A stretch of 64,000 nt of DNA, taken from positions 1-64,000 of the forward strand of contig NZ_NEJH01000015.1 of NCBI RefSeq assembly GCF_002113025.1, in the 5' to 3' direction. Source of the DNA: Pseudomonas sp. B28(2017). GTDB taxonomy: Bacteria > Pseudomonadota > Gammaproteobacteria > Pseudomonadales > Pseudomonadaceae. The notes beneath the pieces are model-generated. The model was not told the origin of the DNA and searched no databases. It worked only from the letters and a program-made list of their open reading frames with translations. Positions 36,885 to 46,104 of the stretch are shown piece after piece. Both the position numbers and the translations under genes were made by a program. Position 1 is the first letter of the stretch. Each line of letters opens with the position of its first letter.

Positions 36885-39281
36885 CTAATGCGTGCTAATT
36901 CTTTCCTTGGAATCCGACTCGCGTTTCTCATCCTTCGCGACTATCTCCGGAGCCACATCCGGCAAGGGCTCCGGCGCGTATTGCAGCGCAATTTGCAGGA
37001 CCTCGTCAATCCATTTAACCGGTTTAATCTGTAGATCCTGCTTGATATTGTCCGGAATCTCTTTGAGATCGCGCACATTCTCTTCAGGAATGATCACAGT
37101 CTTGATTCCGCCACGATGGGCAGCCAGCAGTTTTTCTTTCAAACCGCCAATCGCCAGTACCTGGCCACGCAAAGTGATTTCGCCGGTCATTGCGACATCC
37201 GCGCGCACCGGAATGCTGGTCAATGCCGACACCAGGGCCGTACACATGCCTACACCGGCGCTAGGACCGTCCTTGGGAGTCGCCCCCTCCGGCATATGGA
37301 TGTGCGTGTCGCGCTTCTCATGGAAGTCCAGGGGAATGCCCAGGCTTTTCGCCCGACTGCGAACAACGGTCAAGGCAGCGGTGATCGACTCGACCATCAC
37401 GTCACCCAGGGAACCGGTCTTGATCAACTGGCCCTTGCCCGGTACCACAGCGGCTTCGATGGTCAGCAGTTCGCCGCCCACCTGAGTCCACGCCAGCCCG
37501 GTCACCTGGCCGATCTGATCCTGCTGCTCGGCCAGGCCGTAGCGGAATTTGCGCACGCCCAGGAAGTGCTCCAGCATGTCTGCGCTAACCTTAACCGAGA
37601 AGCGTTTTTCCAGCGCATGCTCCTTGACGGCCTTGCGGCAAACCTTGGCAATCTGACGCTCAAGCCCACGCACACCGGCTTCACGGGTGTAGTAGCGGAT
37701 GATGTCGCGGATCGCCTCTTCGTCGAACTCCAACTCGCCTTTCTTCAGCCCGTTGGCAGCAATCTGCTTTGGCGAAAGGTATTTGACGGCGATGTTGATC
37801 TTCTCGTCTTCGGTGTAGCCCGGCAGACGGATCACTTCCATCCGGTCCAGTAACGCCGGCGGGATGTTCATCGAGTTCGAGGTGCACAGGAACATCACAT
37901 CGGACAGGTCGTAATCGACTTCCAGATAGTGATCGTTGAAGTTGTGGTTCTGCTCTGGATCGAGCACTTCCAGCAACGCCGATGCCGGATCGCCACGCAT
38001 GTCGCTGCCCATCTTGTCGATTTCATCGAGCAGGAACAGCGGATTGCGGACACCCACTTTTGTCATCTTTTGAATCAATCTTCCTGGCATCGAACCGATG
38101 TAAGTACGGCGATGACCACGAATTTCCGCTTCGTCACGCACGCCACCGAGGGCCATACGTACGAATTTGCGGTTGGTGGCGTGAGCGATCGACTCCGCCA
38201 GGGACGTTTTACCTACCCCTGGAGGACCGACCAGGCACAACACCGGACCACGAATTTTCTTCACGCGCTTTTGCACGGCGAGGTATTCGAGGATGCGTTC
38301 CTTGACCTCTTCCAGGCCATAGTGGTCGGCATCCAGAATGTCTTCGGCGCGCGCCAGGTCCAGGCGCACCTTGCTCTGGGCCTTCCACGGCACTTGCACC
38401 AGCCAGTCGATGTACGAACGCACCACGGTCGCTTCCGCGGACATCGGCGACATCTGCTTGAGCTTGTTCAGCTCGGCCGTTGCCTTGGCCAGTGCGTCTT
38501 TCGGCAGGCCGGCGGCATCGATACGCTTTTTCAGCTCTTCGACTTCGTTGTGACCTTCGTCGCTGTCGCCGAGCTCTTTCTGAATGGCCTTCATCTGCTC
38601 ATTCAGGTAGTACTCGCGCTGACTGCGCTCCATTTGTTTTTTGACGCGACCGCGAATGCGTTTTTCAACTTGCAGCAGATCGATCTCGGCATCCAGCAAC
38701 GCCAGAACGTGCTCGACCCGTGCCGACAAATCGATGATTTCGAGAATTTCCTGCTTCTGTTCGATCTTCAGGGCCATGTGCGCGGCCATGGTGTCCACCA
38801 GGCGGCCCGGCTCGTCGATGCTGTTGAGCGACGACAGGACTTCAGCCGGGACTTTCTTGCCCAACTGCACATATTGCTCGAACTGCGACAGCAAGCTGCG
38901 AACGAACACTTCCGACTCGCGCTCTGGCGCGTCGACTTCGTCGATCAGGGAGACTTCGGCACGGCAGTGGCCATCCACTTCGCTGAAGCGCTCAACGGCG
39001 CCCCGCTGCTCGCCTTCGACCAGAACCTTGACCGTGCCGTCAGGCAGCTTCAGCAGCTGCAGAACGGTAGCAATTGTACCAACGCGATACAGGGCATCTT
39101 CACCGGGATCGTCGTCAGCCGGGTTTCTCTGGGCCAGCAGAAGAATCTGCTTGTCACCCGTCATCGCAGCCTCAAGGGCTTCGATGGATTTCTCGCGCCC
39201 CACGAACAGCGGGATAACCATGTGCGGATAAACCACGACATCACGCAATGGCAGGAGAGGCAATTCGATGGTTGTCTTCAT
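36885..39281 (-). CDS. lon: ATP-dependent protease Lon
   Basis: A 798-residue protease. The start MKTTIELPLLPLRDVVVYPH at 39281 is preferred over an upstream in-frame ATG because it has GAGG at the right distance and fits the family N-terminus. Order: substrate-binding N-domain, coiled coil (about 190-270), AAA+ module with Walker A GPPGVGKTSL (about 352), and the Ser-Lys peptidase with catalytic Ser in KDGPSAGVGM (about 674) and Lys in IGGLKEKLLAA (about 715). It degrades misfolded and regulatory proteins in the cytoplasm. A heat-shock promoter precedes it. Confidence 0.97.
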   Translation of the reverse strand: MKTTIELPLLPLRDVVVYPHMVIPLFVGREKSIEALEAAMTGDKQILLLAQRNPADDDPGEDALYRVGTIATVLQLLKLPDGTVKVLVEGEQRGAVERFSEVDGHCRAEVSLIDEVDAPERESEVFVRSLLSQFEQYVQLGKKVPAEVLSSLNSIDEPGRLVDTMAAHMALKIEQKQEILEIIDLSARVEHVLALLDAEIDLLQVEKRIRGRVKKQMERSQREYYLNEQMKAIQKELGDSDEGHNEVEELKKRIDAAGLPKDALAKATAELNKLKQMSPMSAEATVVRSYIDWLVQVPWKAQSKVRLDLARAEDILDADHYGLEEVKERILEYLAVQKRVKKIRGPVLCLVGPPGVGKTSLAESIAHATNRKFVRMALGGVRDEAEIRGHRRTYIGSMPGRLIQKMTKVGVRNPLFLLDEIDKMGSDMRGDPASALLEVLDPEQNHNFNDHYLEVDYDLSDVMFLCTSNSMNIPPALLDRMEVIRLPGYTEDEKINIAVKYLSPKQIAANGLKKGELEFDEEAIRDIIRYYTREAGVRGLERQIAKVCRKAVKEHALEKRFSVKVSADMLEHFLGVRKFRYGLAEQQDQIGQVTGLAWTQVGGELLTIEAAVVPGKGQLIKTGSLGDVMVESITAALTVVRSRAKSLGIPLDFHEKRDTHIHMPEGATPKDGPSAGVGMCTALVSALTSIPVRADVAMTGEITLRGQVLAIGGLKEKLLAAHRGGIKTVIIPEENVRDLKEIPDNIKQDLQIKPVKWIDEVLQIALQYAPEPLPDVAPEIVAKDEKRESDSKERISTH

Positions 39282-39339
39282 GATTTCGCCTCTACGGCGG
39301 CCATAAGGCCGTAAACAGATGGAAGTAAGCTTGAAACCA

Positions 39340-39368
39340 AGATGGGGGCTGCCTTGAAAAAAAACAAG
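39340..39368 (-). promoter_or_regulatory. Probable sigma-32 (heat-shock) promoter of lon
   Basis: On the minus strand CTTGTTT (39368-39362), 14 bases, CCCCATCT (39347-39340). The -10 fits the RpoH consensus CCCCATNT exactly and the -35 keeps CTTG. It lies about 60 bases ahead of the lon start. Confidence 0.6.
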
Positions 39369-39391
39369 CACAAAGACGGTGTTAAAACCCG

Positions 39392-39418
39392 CAAAAAGCA
39401 AAGGGGCCCGAAGGCCCC
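39392..39418 (-). terminator. Terminator of clpX
   Basis: On the minus strand GGGGCC, TTCG, GGCCCC, then TTTGCTTTTT, 25 bases past the clpX stop. Confidence 0.8.
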
Positions 39419-39442
39419 TTCTTTATTCAAGCTGCGTAACGC

Positions 39443-40726
39443 TTAAGCGTCTGGCGCGGCCTTGGCGGTCGGCTCACTGTTTTCATAGATATACAGTGGC
39501 TTGGACTTGCCTTCTATCACGCTTTCATCGATCACCACTTTGCTCACCTCGGATTGCGAGGGGATTTCATACATGGTGTCGAGCAATACACCTTCGAGAA
39601 TCGAACGCAGGCCACGGGCACCGGTTTTACGCTCCAGGGCACGCTTGGCGACCGATTTCAGAGCGTCGGAACGGAACTCCAGATCAACGCCCTCCATCTC
39701 GAACAGCTTGGCATACTGCTTGGTCAGGGCATTTTTCGGCTCGGTGAGGATCTGCATCAACGCAGCCTCGTCAAGCTCGTCCAGCGTGGCAAGTACCGGC
39801 AGACGACCGACGAATTCCGGGATCAGACCGAACTTGACCAGATCATCAGGTTCGACTTCACGCAGGGATTCACCGACTTTCTTGCCCTCTTCCTTGCTGC
39901 GCACTTCTGCACTGAAGCCGATGCCACCCTTGGTGGAACGGTTTTGAATAACCTTTTCCAGACCGGAAAATGCACCGCCGCAGATGAACAGGATGTTACG
40001 GGTGTCAACCTGCAGGAATTCCTGCTGCGGATGCTTGCGACCACCTTGAGGCGGAACGGAAGCGACCGTGCCTTCGATCAACTTGAGCAGGGCCTGCTGC
40101 ACACCTTCACCGGAAACGTCCCGGGTGATCGAAGGGTTGTCAGACTTGCGCGAAATCTTGTCGATTTCATCGATGTAGACAATGCCCATCTGGGCTTTTT
40201 CTACGTCGTAATCGCATTTCTGCAGCAACTTCTGAATGATGTTCTCGACATCTTCACCCACGTAACCCGCCTCGGTGAGGGTGGTTGCGTCGGCGATGGT
40301 GAACGGAACGTTCAGCAAGCGGGCCAGTGTTTCGGCAAGCAGGGTTTTACCCGAGCCTGTCGGGCCGATCAGCAGGATGTTGCTCTTGCCGAGTTCGACG
40401 TCGTCATTCTTTTTGTCACGCTGATTCAGGCGCTTGTAGTGGTTATACACCGCTACGGCCAGAACCTTTTTCGCACGCTCCTGACCAATCACATACTGAT
40501 CGAGGATGCCGCTGATTTCTTTAGGCGAAGGCAATTTATGCGCACTGCTTTCGGCCTGTGCTTCCTGCACCTCCTCGCGGATGATGTCATTGCACAGGTC
40601 GACGCACTCGTCGCAGATAAAGACCGAGGGGCCGGCAATCAATTTGCGTACTTCATGCTGGCTTTTGCCACAGAAGGAGCAATAGAGCAGCTTGCCGTTG
40701 TCCTCGCCGTTGCGGGTGTCAGTCAT
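39443..40726 (-). CDS. clpX: ClpX, unfoldase subunit of the Clp protease
   Basis: A 427-residue AAA+ unfoldase. The start MTDTRNGEDNGKLLYCSFCG is chosen for the conserved N-terminus; the open frame extends upstream without similarity. The N-terminal zinc domain has Cys16, Cys19, Cys38 and Cys41, Walker A is GPTGSGKTLL (121-130) and Walker B is IVYIDEID. It feeds substrates into ClpP, encoded just upstream on the same strand. Confidence 0.97.
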   Translation of the reverse strand: MTDTRNGEDNGKLLYCSFCGKSQHEVRKLIAGPSVFICDECVDLCNDIIREEVQEAQAESSAHKLPSPKEISGILDQYVIGQERAKKVLAVAVYNHYKRLNQRDKKNDDVELGKSNILLIGPTGSGKTLLAETLARLLNVPFTIADATTLTEAGYVGEDVENIIQKLLQKCDYDVEKAQMGIVYIDEIDKISRKSDNPSITRDVSGEGVQQALLKLIEGTVASVPPQGGRKHPQQEFLQVDTRNILFICGGAFSGLEKVIQNRSTKGGIGFSAEVRSKEEGKKVGESLREVEPDDLVKFGLIPEFVGRLPVLATLDELDEAALMQILTEPKNALTKQYAKLFEMEGVDLEFRSDALKSVAKRALERKTGARGLRSILEGVLLDTMYEIPSQSEVSKVVIDESVIEGKSKPLYIYENSEPTAKAAPDA

Positions 40727-40837
40727 TCGTTCGATCCAAATCCGATAGGCTTGCAACACAAGATGAAGGCTATTGCGGGCTTTTTCAAGCCCGCTGGTGT
40801 CGGACCCGCCGACCAAGCCTGTTTTGAGCTGCTTATT

Positions 40838-41473
40838 TTAAACAGGGCGCTGGCTGATCACTTCGTCGATCAAGCCGTACTCACGCGCAGCTTCTGCGCT
40901 CATGAAATTATCGCGGTTGGTATCGCGCTCGATTTCTTCAAGCGTGCGCCCGCTATGCTTGGCCATCAGCGTGTTGAGACGCTCGCGGATAAACAGGATT
41001 TCCTTGGCATGGATTTCGATATCCGATGCCTGACCCTGGAAACCGCCCAATGGCTGGTGAATCATCACACGCGAGTTCGGCAGGCAGTAACGCTTGCCGG
41101 GGGCACCGGCCGTCAGCAGAAACGCGCCCATGCTGCACGCCTGACCGATACAGGTAGTCGACACGTTGGGTTTGATGAACTGCATGGTGTCGTAGATCGA
41201 CATACCCGCCGTCACCGAACCGCCCGGGGAGTTGATATAGAGATGGATGTCCTTGTCCGGGTTTTCCGCTTCAAGGAACAGCAGTTGCGCACAGATCAGG
41301 TTAGCCATGTAGTCCTCTACCGGGCCAACCAGAAAGATCACTCGCTCCTTGAGGAGGCGCGAGTAGATGTCGTAGGCGCGCTCGCCACGAGCGGACTGCT
41401 CGACAACCATCGGGACCAGGCCGCCTGCGGCCTGGATATCAGAGTTCTGCTGAATATACGAATTACGGAACAT
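40838..41473 (-). CDS. clpP: ClpP, peptidase subunit of the Clp protease
   Basis: A 211-residue serine peptidase forming two stacked heptamer rings. The triad is visible: Ser114 in GQACSMGAFL, His139 in MIHQPLGG, Asp188 in NRDNFMS. A short N-terminal propeptide is likely removed by self-cleavage. It is the second gene of tig-clpP-clpX. Confidence 0.97.
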   Translation of the reverse strand: MFRNSYIQQNSDIQAAGGLVPMVVEQSARGERAYDIYSRLLKERVIFLVGPVEDYMANLICAQLLFLEAENPDKDIHLYINSPGGSVTAGMSIYDTMQFIKPNVSTTCIGQACSMGAFLLTAGAPGKRYCLPNSRVMIHQPLGGFQGQASDIEIHAKEILFIRERLNTLMAKHSGRTLEEIERDTNRDNFMSAEAAREYGLIDEVISQRPV

Positions 41474-41512
41474 GCTCTGCAGTCACTCCCAAATAGTTAT
41501 GTCTTGAATACG

Positions 41513-41540
41513 CATAAGCCAGCACGAAGGCTGGCTTATG
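41513..41540. terminator. Hairpin between tig and clpP
   Basis: CATAAGCCAGC, six bases, GCTGGCTTATG: a perfect 11-bp stem after the tig stop. No clear T-run follows on the minus strand, so it may be a partial terminator or processing site between tig and clpP. Confidence 0.5.
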
Positions 41541-41566
41541 GTGTTTGCTTCTTACCGCAAAAGTGA

Positions 41567-42877
41567 TTAGTCGGCTTGTGGTGCTTCTACCGGCTTGACC
41601 GCTTCTTCGTAAGAGACCGATTTGTCGGTCACGCTAGCTTTCTGCAGAACAGTATCCACAACTTGCTCTTCCAGCACAACCGAACGAACTTCGTTCAGTT
41701 GCTGGTCGTTTTTGTAGTACCAGGACACAACTTGCTCAGGCTCCTGGTAGGCCGAAGCCATTTCCTGAATCATCTCGCGAACGCGGGCTTCGTCAGGCTT
41801 GAGGTCGAATTGCTTGACCACTTCTGCCACGATCAGGCCCAGCACTACGCGACGCTTGGCTTGCTCTTCGAACAGCTCGGCCGGCAGTTGGTCAGGCTTG
41901 ATATTGCCCCCGAACTGCTGAACAGCCTGCACGCGCAGACGGTCAACTTCGTTGGACAGCAGAGCCTTTGGCACTTCAATCGGGTTGGAGGCCAGCAGAC
42001 CGTCCATTACCTGATTCTTGACCTTGGATTTGATCGCCTGACGCAGTTCACGCTCCATGTTCTTGCGAACTTCGGCACGGAAACCTTCCAGACCGGTTTC
42101 CTTGATACCGAATTGAGCGAAGAACTCTTCGGTCAGCTCTGGCAGCTTTGGCTCGGAAACGGTGTTTACAGTCACGGTGAACTCGGCGGTTTTGCCAGCC
42201 AGGTCCAGGTTCTGATAGTCCTCTGGGAAGGTCAGGTTCAGAACGCGTTCTTCACCAGCTTTAGCACCAACCAGACCGTCTTCGAAACCAGGGATCATGC
42301 GGCCGGAACCCAGAACCAGCTGAGTACCCTTGGCGGAACCGCCAGCGAACACTTCACCGTCGACCTTGCCGACGAAATCGATGTTCAGTTGGTCTTCGTT
42401 TTGAGCAGCGCGATCGGCCACTTCGAAACGGGTGTTCTGCTTGCGCAGGATTTCCAGCATCTTGTCCAGATCGGCATCAGCCACGTCAGCGCTCAGGCGC
42501 TCGACGGTGATACCTTCGAAACCGGCAACGGTGAACTCAGGGAACACTTCGAATACGGCTACGTATTCCAGGTCCTTGCCAGCTTCCAGGGACTTTGGCT
42601 CGATCGAAGGCTGGCCAGCCGGGTTCAGCTTCTGCTCAACCACAGCTTCGTAGAAGGAAGACTGGATCACGTCGCCTACGGCTTCCTGACGAGCATCGGC
42701 ACCGAAACGGCGCTTGATTTCGCTCATTGGCACCTTGCCTGGACGGAAGCCAGCAATCTTGGCCTTTTGGGCGGTCTGCTGCAGACGCTTGTTGACCTGG
42801 CTCTCGATGCGCTCAGCCGGCACGGTGACGCTCATGCGGCGCTCAAGAGCAGTAGTATTTTCAACAGAAACTTGCAT
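41567..42877 (-). CDS. tig: Trigger factor
   Basis: A 436-residue ribosome-bound chaperone with prolyl isomerase activity. The start MQVSVENTTALERRMSVTVP at 42877 is the usual one; an in-frame upstream start has no support. The ribosome-binding loop GFRPGKVP is at about 44-51, the FKBP domain lies at about 155-245 (IDFVGKVDGEVFAGG; LVLGSGRMIPGFEDGLVG), and a helical C-terminal arm domain follows. It is the first gene of the conserved tig-clpP-clpX row. Confidence 0.97.
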   Translation of the reverse strand: MQVSVENTTALERRMSVTVPAERIESQVNKRLQQTAQKAKIAGFRPGKVPMSEIKRRFGADARQEAVGDVIQSSFYEAVVEQKLNPAGQPSIEPKSLEAGKDLEYVAVFEVFPEFTVAGFEGITVERLSADVADADLDKMLEILRKQNTRFEVADRAAQNEDQLNIDFVGKVDGEVFAGGSAKGTQLVLGSGRMIPGFEDGLVGAKAGEERVLNLTFPEDYQNLDLAGKTAEFTVTVNTVSEPKLPELTEEFFAQFGIKETGLEGFRAEVRKNMERELRQAIKSKVKNQVMDGLLASNPIEVPKALLSNEVDRLRVQAVQQFGGNIKPDQLPAELFEEQAKRRVVLGLIVAEVVKQFDLKPDEARVREMIQEMASAYQEPEQVVSWYYKNDQQLNEVRSVVLEEQVVDTVLQKASVTDKSVSYEEAVKPVEAPQAD

Positions 42878-43221
42878 GGATATTCCTCGTTGCACAGACG
42901 TTAGCCGGCCGTTTCCGACCCCAGAATCAAGGGCATGCATTCTAGTGGGTCAAACTCAAGAAGTCACCCTACTGAAAACGGGTAAAAAAGCAGCAGGCAA
43001 TTTATAGGTGCGAATGCACGAATGCACCTCGCCCCGATGGCAAATACAACCAATCACGCCAAGGCTCTGCGCCGACCTTTCCATATATGGAAGAGGTCGC
43101 CAGTCATCCCCCTGACAGCCGAGCTCGCAAGCAAGGCCGGCGGGCAGGACAGCATCATCGAGAAACATAAATACGACGAAACGCCCCGCCCCTGCGACCC
43201 GGAACCTGCGGCCGCTGAAAC
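42878..43221. other. Region between tig and the tRNA cluster
   Basis: About 340 bases. It should hold the tig promoter; ATTCTA at 42939-42944 reads TAGAAT on minus and could be its -10. Nothing else is recognised, and the short open frames are not convincing. Confidence 0.4.
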
Positions 43222-43256
43222 AAAAAAGGCGCCAGACTTTTCAATCTGGCGCCTTT
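43222..43256 (-). terminator. Terminator of the tRNA cluster
   Basis: On the minus strand AAAGGCGCCAGA, eight bases, TCTGGCGCCTTT running into TTTTTT. It follows the last tRNA-His and is nearly identical to the hairpin at 43520-43550. Confidence 0.85.
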
Positions 43257-43263
43257 CGAAATA

Positions 43264-43340
43264 TGGGGTGGACGATGGGGATCGAACCCACGACAACGGG
43301 AGTCACAATCCCGTGCTCTACCAACTGAGCTACGCCCACC
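43264..43340 (-). tRNA. tRNA-His (GTG), copy 2
   Basis: Complete cloverleaf with encoded CCA and the extra 5' G typical of tRNA-His. Anticodon stem-loop ACGGGATTGTGACTCCCGT carries GTG; T-loop GGTTCGATCC. It is identical to the tRNA at 43558-43634. Confidence 0.97.
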
Positions 43341-43416
43341 ATATTGCCTGATAAAGAAGCCAAACAACTTCTTTATGAAGCTCCAGCCAGGCCGACAGCC
43401 TGATTGAAACTTTATC

Positions 43417-43501
43417 TGGTGCGGATGAAGAGACTCGAACTCTTACGCCTCGCGGCGCTGGAACCTAAATCCAGTGTGTCTACCAATTCCACCACATCCG
43501 C
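43417..43501 (-). tRNA. tRNA-Leu (TAG)
   Basis: An 85-base class II tRNA with long variable arm. The anticodon loop CTGGATTTAGGTTCCAG gives TAG; 5' GCGGATG pairs with 3' CATCCGC, and ACCA ends it. Confidence 0.97.
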
Positions 43502-43519
43502 GGATGAAGCCTTTAAAGC

Positions 43520-43550
43520 AAAGGCGCCAGACTATTAATCTGGCGCCTTT
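43520..43550 (-). terminator. Internal hairpin in the tRNA cluster
   Basis: AAAGGCGCCAGA, seven bases, TCTGGCGCCTTT, between the first tRNA-His and tRNA-Leu. It is a duplicate of the end terminator but lacks the long T-run (GCTTTAAAGG follows), so transcription may pass through it. Confidence 0.6.
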
Positions 43551-43557
43551 CGAAATA

Positions 43558-43634
43558 TGGGGTGGACGATGGGGATCGAACCCACGACAACGGGAGTCAC
43601 AATCCCGTGCTCTACCAACTGAGCTACGCCCACC
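43558..43634 (-). tRNA. tRNA-His (GTG), copy 1
   Basis: Same sequence as the 43264-43340 gene, including acceptor GGTGGGCG and flanking bases on both sides. It is second in transcription order, after tRNA-Arg. Confidence 0.97.
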
Positions 43635-43665
43635 ATATTGCGCTACTTGTGCCAAAGCTGCCTAA

Positions 43666-43742
43666 TGGCGCACCCGGCAGGACTCGAACCTGCGACCATC
43701 CGCTTAGAAGGCGGATGCTCTATCCAGCTGAGCTACGGGCGC
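43666..43742 (-). tRNA. tRNA-Arg (TCT)
   Basis: Complete cloverleaf with 5' GCGCCCG, anticodon loop CCGCCTTCTAAGCGG carrying TCT, T-arm GCAGGTTCGAGTCCTGC and encoded CCA. First tRNA of the cluster. Confidence 0.97.
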
Positions 43743-43858
43743 CTCGTTAGCTGTAACCTTGGAGGACTACAAACTAAGTGCTTTCCAGTCTCGCAGAACC
43801 GTAATTCCGCTCAACCTTCCTAACCAGTGCTAGGCTGTGCCCGACAAGTGCGACGAAT

Positions 43859-43885
43859 AGTATAGAGCCCCCCGAAGGTCGTCAA
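43859..43885 (-). promoter_or_regulatory. Probable promoter of the tRNA cluster
   Basis: On the minus strand TTGACG (43885-43880), 15 bases, TATACT (43864-43859), about 115 bases ahead of tRNA-Arg. The spacer is short for sigma-70, but both boxes are near consensus and the orientation is right. Confidence 0.5.
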
Positions 43886-44016
43886 ATCCTTTTTAAAAAA
43901 AATTCATTTAATTAAAGGAGTTAGGGGAATTTGCAGACCAAGCGCCTTTGCCCTCACCGCATGACATGCGAGAATGCGTTCTCTTTTTTTCCCCTCTCGA
44001 TGGTTAATCACGCGCA

Positions 44017-44871
44017 ATGACTGCACAACTAATCGACGGCAAATCGATCGCCGCCAGCCTGCGCCAGCAGATCGCCCAACGTGTCACCGAGCGTCGCCAG
44101 CAAGGTCTGCGCACGCCCGGCCTTGCGGTGATCCTGGTCGGCAGCGATCCTGCCTCTCAGGTTTATGTCTCGCACAAGCGTAAAGACTGTGAAGAGGTCG
44201 GCTTTCTATCACAAGCTTATGACCTGCCTTCCGAAACCACTCAAGAAGCGCTGACCGAACTGATCGATCGCCTGAACGACGATCCTGCAATCGACGGCGT
44301 TCTGCTCCAGCTTCCGCTTCCCGAACACCTGGACGCCTCCCGGCTGCTGGAGCGCATTCGTCCGGATAAGGACGTCGACGGGTTCCACCCTTATAACGTC
44401 GGTCGCCTGGCCCAGCGTATCCCTTTACTGCGCCCATGCACCCCCAAGGGCATCATGACTCTGCTGGAAAGCACCGGCGCCGATCTTTACGGGATGAATG
44501 CCGTGGTTGTCGGCGCTTCCAATATCGTAGGCCGCCCGATGGCGATGGAATTGCTGCTGGCCGGTTGCACTGTGACGGTCACCCACCGTTTTACCAAGGA
44601 CCTGGCCGGTCATGTCGGCCGTGCGGACCTGGTCGTCGTAGCCGCCGGCAAGCCGGGCCTGGTCAAGGGCGAGTGGATCAAGGAAGGTGCGATCGTGATC
44701 GATGTCGGCATCAACCGCCAGGAAGACGGCAAGCTGGTCGGTGACGTGATCTATGAAACCGCCCTGCCCCGCGCAGGCTGGATCACTCCGGTACCAGGCG
44801 GCGTTGGCCCGATGACCCGTGCCTGCCTGCTGGAGAACACCCTGTACGCCGCTGAAACCCTGCACAGCTAG
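44017..44871 (+). CDS. folD: Methylene-THF dehydrogenase / methenyl-THF cyclohydrolase
   Basis: A 284-residue bifunctional one-carbon enzyme interconverting 5,10-methylene- and 10-formyl-tetrahydrofolate with NADP. The catalytic Lys region YVSHKRKDCEEVGF, the nucleotide-binding VVVGASNIVGRPMAMELL and the C-terminal TPVPGGVGPMTRACLLENT are all present. Length is normal for the family. It lies divergent to the tRNA cluster. Confidence 0.97.
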   Translation: MTAQLIDGKSIAASLRQQIAQRVTERRQQGLRTPGLAVILVGSDPASQVYVSHKRKDCEEVGFLSQAYDLPSETTQEALTELIDRLNDDPAIDGVLLQLPLPEHLDASRLLERIRPDKDVDGFHPYNVGRLAQRIPLLRPCTPKGIMTLLESTGADLYGMNAVVVGASNIVGRPMAMELLLAGCTVTVTHRFTKDLAGHVGRADLVVVAAGKPGLVKGEWIKEGAIVIDVGINRQEDGKLVGDVIYETALPRAGWITPVPGGVGPMTRACLLENTLYAAETLHS

Positions 44872-44901
44872 GTTTCAACGCGCACGCTCACAGCGAGTCA
44901 A

Positions 44902-44929
44902 AGAACCCCGCCCCTGGCGGGGTTTTTTT
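44902..44929 (+). terminator. Terminator of folD
   Basis: ACCCCGCC, CCTG, GCGGGGT and a run of seven T, 30 bases beyond the folD stop. Confidence 0.9.
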
Positions 44930-45109
44930 GCCTTCGAAAAAACCTCGACCGCCCGCCGGAAAATGACTTTTTTTTCATGTTTCTCAGGACTTTCGCCTGT
45001 TACTTGAACAACCATCGACAGTTATTCAGCCATACTCCAGAATGTCGCGCCTTTCAGGAAACAGTCCGTTACAAAACGGCTTATCAACACCCTTTATGAG
45101 TCTGCCAGC

Positions 45110-46048
45110 GTGAAAATTTGTCTTTCCATCCTGAGCTTATTTTTAGTAATTACAGGGACCTTCATCACGCCCTTCGCCAGCGCTGGCGAAACAACCGCAG
45201 CGCCGCGAGATACGAAGACACTCAAGCTCGCTTCTGGCAGCTCCTTGCTGCTGGATATGCAGACCAACAAAGTCATCTATGCCAGCAATCCTGACGTGGT
45301 GGTGCCGATCGCTTCCGTCAGCAAGTTGATGACTGGCCTGGTCGTGGTTGAAGCCCGGCAGAACATGGACGAATACATCGACGTCAACATCAGCGACACA
45401 CCGGAAATGAAAGGCGTGTTCTCCCGGGTCAAGCTCCGGAGCGAACTGCCGCGCAGGGAAATGCTGCTGATTGCCCTGATGTCCTCGGAAAACCGCGCCG
45501 CCGCGACTCTGGCGCACCACTATCCGGGCGGCTATGCCGCGTTCATTGCTGCAATGAACGCCAAGGCCCGGGCACTGGGCATGACCAACACGCATTTCGT
45601 CGAGCCAACCGGTCTCTCCCCGCGCAACGTGTCGACCGCTCGCGACCTGAGCAAGCTGTTGATCGCCGCGCACAAGTACCCGCTTCTGACCGAGCTGAGC
45701 ACGACCAAGGAAAAAACCGTCTCGTTCCGTAAACCCAACTACAGCCTGGGCTTTCGCAACACCGACCATTTGGTCCGCAAGCCGGACTGGGACATTCAAC
45801 TGACGAAAACCGGTTTCACCAACGAAGCCGGTCACTGCCTGGTGCTGGTGACCCGGATGGCTAACCGCCCGGTTGCCCTGGTGATCCTCGATGCCTACGG
45901 CAAGTACACCCATTTTGCCGATGCCACGCGCATGCGTAACTGGGTTGAAACCGGCCACAGCGCGGATGTGCCTTCGGTCGCCCTGCAATACAAATCGGAC
46001 AAGAACCTCAAGCATCGCCAGAGCGGCGTGATTGAGGCCTCGAAGTAA
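45110..46048 (+). CDS. pbpG: D-alanyl-D-alanine endopeptidase PBP7
   Basis: A 312-residue periplasmic penicillin-binding protein that cuts peptidoglycan cross-links. It starts at GTG and has a signal peptide (LSILSLFLVITGTFITPFASA). The three active-site motifs are intact: SVSK (Ser69, Lys72), SEN (126-128) and KTG in LTKTGFTNEAGH. There is no C-terminal membrane helix like that of PBP5/6, which favours PbpG. Confidence 0.92.
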   Translation: MKICLSILSLFLVITGTFITPFASAGETTAAPRDTKTLKLASGSSLLLDMQTNKVIYASNPDVVVPIASVSKLMTGLVVVEARQNMDEYIDVNISDTPEMKGVFSRVKLRSELPRREMLLIALMSSENRAAATLAHHYPGGYAAFIAAMNAKARALGMTNTHFVEPTGLSPRNVSTARDLSKLLIAAHKYPLLTELSTTKEKTVSFRKPNYSLGFRNTDHLVRKPDWDIQLTKTGFTNEAGHCLVLVTRMANRPVALVILDAYGKYTHFADATRMRNWVETGHSADVPSVALQYKSDKNLKHRQSGVIEASK

Positions 46049-46065
46049 CGAAACAGCAACACACG

Positions 46066-46094
46066 AAAAGCCCCGATCGAACGGGGCTTTTTTT
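46066..46094 (+). terminator. Terminator of pbpG
   Basis: AAAGCCCC, short loop, CGGGGCTTT followed by T's. It sits between convergent genes and could serve the minus-strand gene ending at 46105 as well. Confidence 0.88.
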
Positions 46095-46104
46095 CGCCAG
46101 TCGT

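Noticed and set aside
43022..43351. Open frame across the tRNA-His gene
   Set aside because: It runs through a tRNA and a terminator and has no protein-like features.
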